Source: Clostridiaceae bacterium (lineage in GTDB: Bacteria > Bacillota > Clostridia > Oscillospirales > Acutalibacteraceae). From it: a DNA stretch of 7,702 nucleotides. Of this stretch, positions 6,323-7,702 are shown piece by piece. Both the position numbers and the translations under genes were made by a program. Within the stretch, counting starts at the first letter, position 1. The number at the start of each line of letters is the position of its first letter. The notes under the pieces are model-generated. The model was not told the origin of the DNA. It saw nothing but the letters and a program-made list of their open reading frames with translations, and made no database searches. The DNA lies in the NCBI GenBank assembly GCA_016297645.1, contig JAEDGF010000082.1, positions 1 through 7,702 of the forward strand, read 5' to 3'.

Positions 6323-7702
6323 TTACTTGATTTTTGCAATCCAGCTGTCGCTCTGATCAAGTCCGACTGCTGCTCTGAGGATTGCTCTCGCGTCGTCAAC
6401 CGTGACCTTGTTGTTTACATCAACATCGGCTGCCAAAGTCTGAGCGGCACTGAGTGCGTCAAGACCGACGGAAGCACGAAGGGCTGCACGGGCGTCGTCA
6501 ACGCTGACTTTTCCGTTGCCGTCAACATCGCCGAGAAGAGTAATGACTTTGCTTGCGGTTTCTTTGCCGTTGGTGATAATAACAAGCTTTGTGCCGGTCG
6601 CAACAGTGTTGGCGTTGCTGCCGTTAGCCTGAACGAGCTTTGTGGCATTTGAAGCACCTACAAGTGCAGTCTTGGAAACGCTTGTATCGACAACAACGAT
6701 ATCGTTCTTAACCTTAACATGAGCGTTTGCCTTTATTTCGACCTTGGTGGGAGTAAGCATTGTTCCCTTAACCTCGGTTTTCTTTTCAAGCTTGCACTTT
6801 GTGCAGACCGAAACATCGAATCTGTTCGATGTTGTTGTTGCGGGGATCGTCTTTGAAGGATCTACTACAAAGTTGTGCTTCGAACCGATATACTTTTCTT
6901 GGAGCTTTCCGTTCTTGTATTCGGGAGTACCGCACTTCGTGCACTTCTTGACCTGCTTGCAGTCGACCGTGTCGGAAACATTGAGATATTTCATGTCATG
7001 GTTGTCTTTGACTGGGCCGTTGGTCGCACCCTTGCCGACATAGTGTCCGCTGTGCTTGCAGTATTCGTATTTGTTTTCACGGTATTTGCAGGTTCCGAGA
7101 ATTTCCTTTGCCGTAGTTTTGCCGGTGGGATCGCACTCATGCTTGAACATTGAGGTAACGATTCTGTCGAGCAGGGAGATGATGCCGGGGATGGGCTTCT
7201 GATTGAGAATGTTTATATCCTTGTCATTCTTCTTGAAGGTACCGAGAATGCCTTCGATGTTCATATCGAAGAGATTGCCGAGCAGCTTGTCAAAGAGGAA
7301 GGTCTTTATATCAAAGTTCTCGAACGAAGCAAAGCCTGCGTCAACAAATGAGAAATCAACAAGTTCGTTGAGGATAACATTGATCTTGTAGAAAGCGTCC
7401 TGTGAAGCAAAGAAGGTGTCCTCGCTTACTACTGCCGGAATGCCGGCGATGAAGTTAACAGCCCAGTTAACAACTGCGTTGAGGTAGTCGTTGTAAGTCC
7501 AGTTTGCTCTGTTTGCACTGAGCTCGAAGTGAGTTGTCTTGCTGTTGTATTCAAGTGCGAGAGCGGCAGCTTCTGCGCCCATTCTGAGAATAGCGTCTTT
7601 GCACTGGTCTATGTTGTAGTCCTTGATAGCGTTGAAATCAATCTTGCCGGGCTCGGTAAGCTCAAACTTTATCCACTTGTCGTTTGCAAGTGTGAGCTTT
7701 GC
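6323..7702 (-). CDS. Dockerin-containing probable secreted protein, 5' end outside window
   Basis: The frame stays open to the window edge, so only the C-terminal 459 residues are seen. The internal Met at 7582 has no ribosome binding site before it and is not the start. Residues 1-187 (window numbering) are mixed, with hydrophobic stretches such as VNWAVNFIAGIPAVV, and match no family I can name. Residues 188-303 are Cys/His-rich, with two CTKC motifs (254-257, 300-303), further Cys at 190, 205, 215 and 248, and several His. Residues about 310-390 look like the small beta-rich module often found before clostridial dockerins. The C terminus (391-450) is a type I dockerin with two calcium loops, followed by a short SWIAKIK tail. 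Dockerins bind cohesins on cell-surface scaffolds, so an extracellular role is inferred. A signal peptide would be off the window. No catalytic domain is visible. Confidence 0.85.
   Translation of the reverse strand, partial: AKLTLANDKWIKFELTEPGKIDFNAIKDYNIDQCKDAILRMGAEAAALALEYNSKTTHFELSANRANWTYNDYLNAVVNWAVNFIAGIPAVVSEDTFFASQDAFYKINVILNELVDFSFVDAGFASFENFDIKTFLFDKLLGNLFDMNIEGILGTFKKNDKDINILNQKPIPGIISLLDRIVTSMFKHECDPTGKTTAKEILGTCKYRENKYEYCKHSGHYVGKGATNGPVKDNHDMKYLNVSDTVDCKQVKKCTKCGTPEYKNGKLQEKYIGSKHNFVVDPSKTIPATTTSNRFDVSVCTKCKLEKKTEVKGTMLTPTKVEIKANAHVKVKNDIVVVDTSVSKTALVGASNATKLVQANGSNANTVATGTKLVIITNGKETASKVITLLGDVDGNGKVSVDDARAALRASVGLDALSAAQTLAADVDVNNKVTVDDARAILRAAVGLDQSDSWIAKIK
6353..6532 (-). 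other. Type I dockerin domain coding segment
   Basis: Two tandem F-hand calcium loops are visible: DVDGNGKVSVDD and DVDVNNKVTVDD. Ligands sit at loop positions 1, 3, 5, 9 and 12 (D, D, N, S/T, D), each followed by a DAR-type helix ending RA(S/A)VGL. Loop 2 has Asn in place of the usual Gly at position 6. The two halves are near-identical at positions 10-12 (VDD) and in the helix (AR), which fits a symmetric dockerin that could bind its cohesin in two orientations; that is inference from the family. Confidence 0.93.
6794..7141 (-). other. Cys/His-rich region of the dockerin protein
   Basis: This segment holds eight Cys and about five His in roughly 116 residues, while the rest of the visible protein has one other Cys. 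Two CTKC knuckles, each followed by a basic stretch, and a downstream HN resemble the degenerate CxxC(G)...H repeats common in Firmicute surface proteins. Metal binding is plausible but not shown. The Cys spacing is irregular, so a classical zinc ribbon cannot be claimed. Confidence 0.55.

Noticed and set aside
6875..7153. Plus-strand open frames opposite the dockerin gene (6744-7391)
   Set aside because: Valine/phenylalanine-rich translations opposite a clear dockerin-protein frame, with no ribosome binding sites; these are shadows.

Overview
The window looks like chromosomal DNA from an anaerobic Clostridia-type Firmicute, most likely the Oscillospiraceae/Ruminococcaceae group. The clues are moderate GC, strong GGAGG-type ribosome binding sites, a gene for TmcAL (a largely Firmicute protein), and a secreted-type protein ending in a ruminococcal-style type I dockerin with DDAR-type helices. 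The taxonomy is inference; no rRNA gene is present.

Layout. (1) Positions 1-69, minus strand: a tRNA-Lys(TTT) cut at its 3' end by the window edge. (2) Positions 68-328, minus: secG, the small SecYEG subunit. Its stop codon shares two bases with the tRNA, so the two probably form one transcript. (3) Positions 329-555: an intergenic region with two divergent promoters, secG leftward and the topoisomerase operon rightward, separated by A/T tracts and a small inverted repeat. (4) Positions 556-6023, plus: a tight three-gene operon of a GyrB/ParE-type subunit, a GyrA/ParC-type subunit and tmcAL, with gaps of 17 and 15 bases. A rho-independent terminator follows at 6061-6105. (5) Positions 6236-6276: a second terminator facing the other way, with a UUCG tetraloop, which ends the convergent gene. 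(6) Positions 6323-7702, minus: the C-terminal 459 residues of a probably extracellular protein with a Cys/His-rich region, a small beta-rich region and a C-terminal dockerin. Its 5' end lies outside the window.

How the genes work together. The first two operon genes should form one heterotetrameric type IIA topoisomerase. The A subunit has no recognisable GyrA box and has a ParC-like Phe beside the breakage site, so topoisomerase IV (decatenation/relaxation) is the better call than gyrase. Both subunits are clearly divergent, with changed ATP-lid residues in the B subunit and changed residues at the classical fluoroquinolone and aminocoumarin contact positions. TmcAL makes N4-acetylcytidine at the wobble base of elongator tRNA-Met, a translation-fidelity role with no obvious mechanistic link to topology. 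No CRISPR array, insertion sequence, phage gene or obviously new multi-gene system is visible. The most unusual content is the divergent topoisomerase pair and the uncharacterised N-terminal and Cys-rich parts of the dockerin protein.
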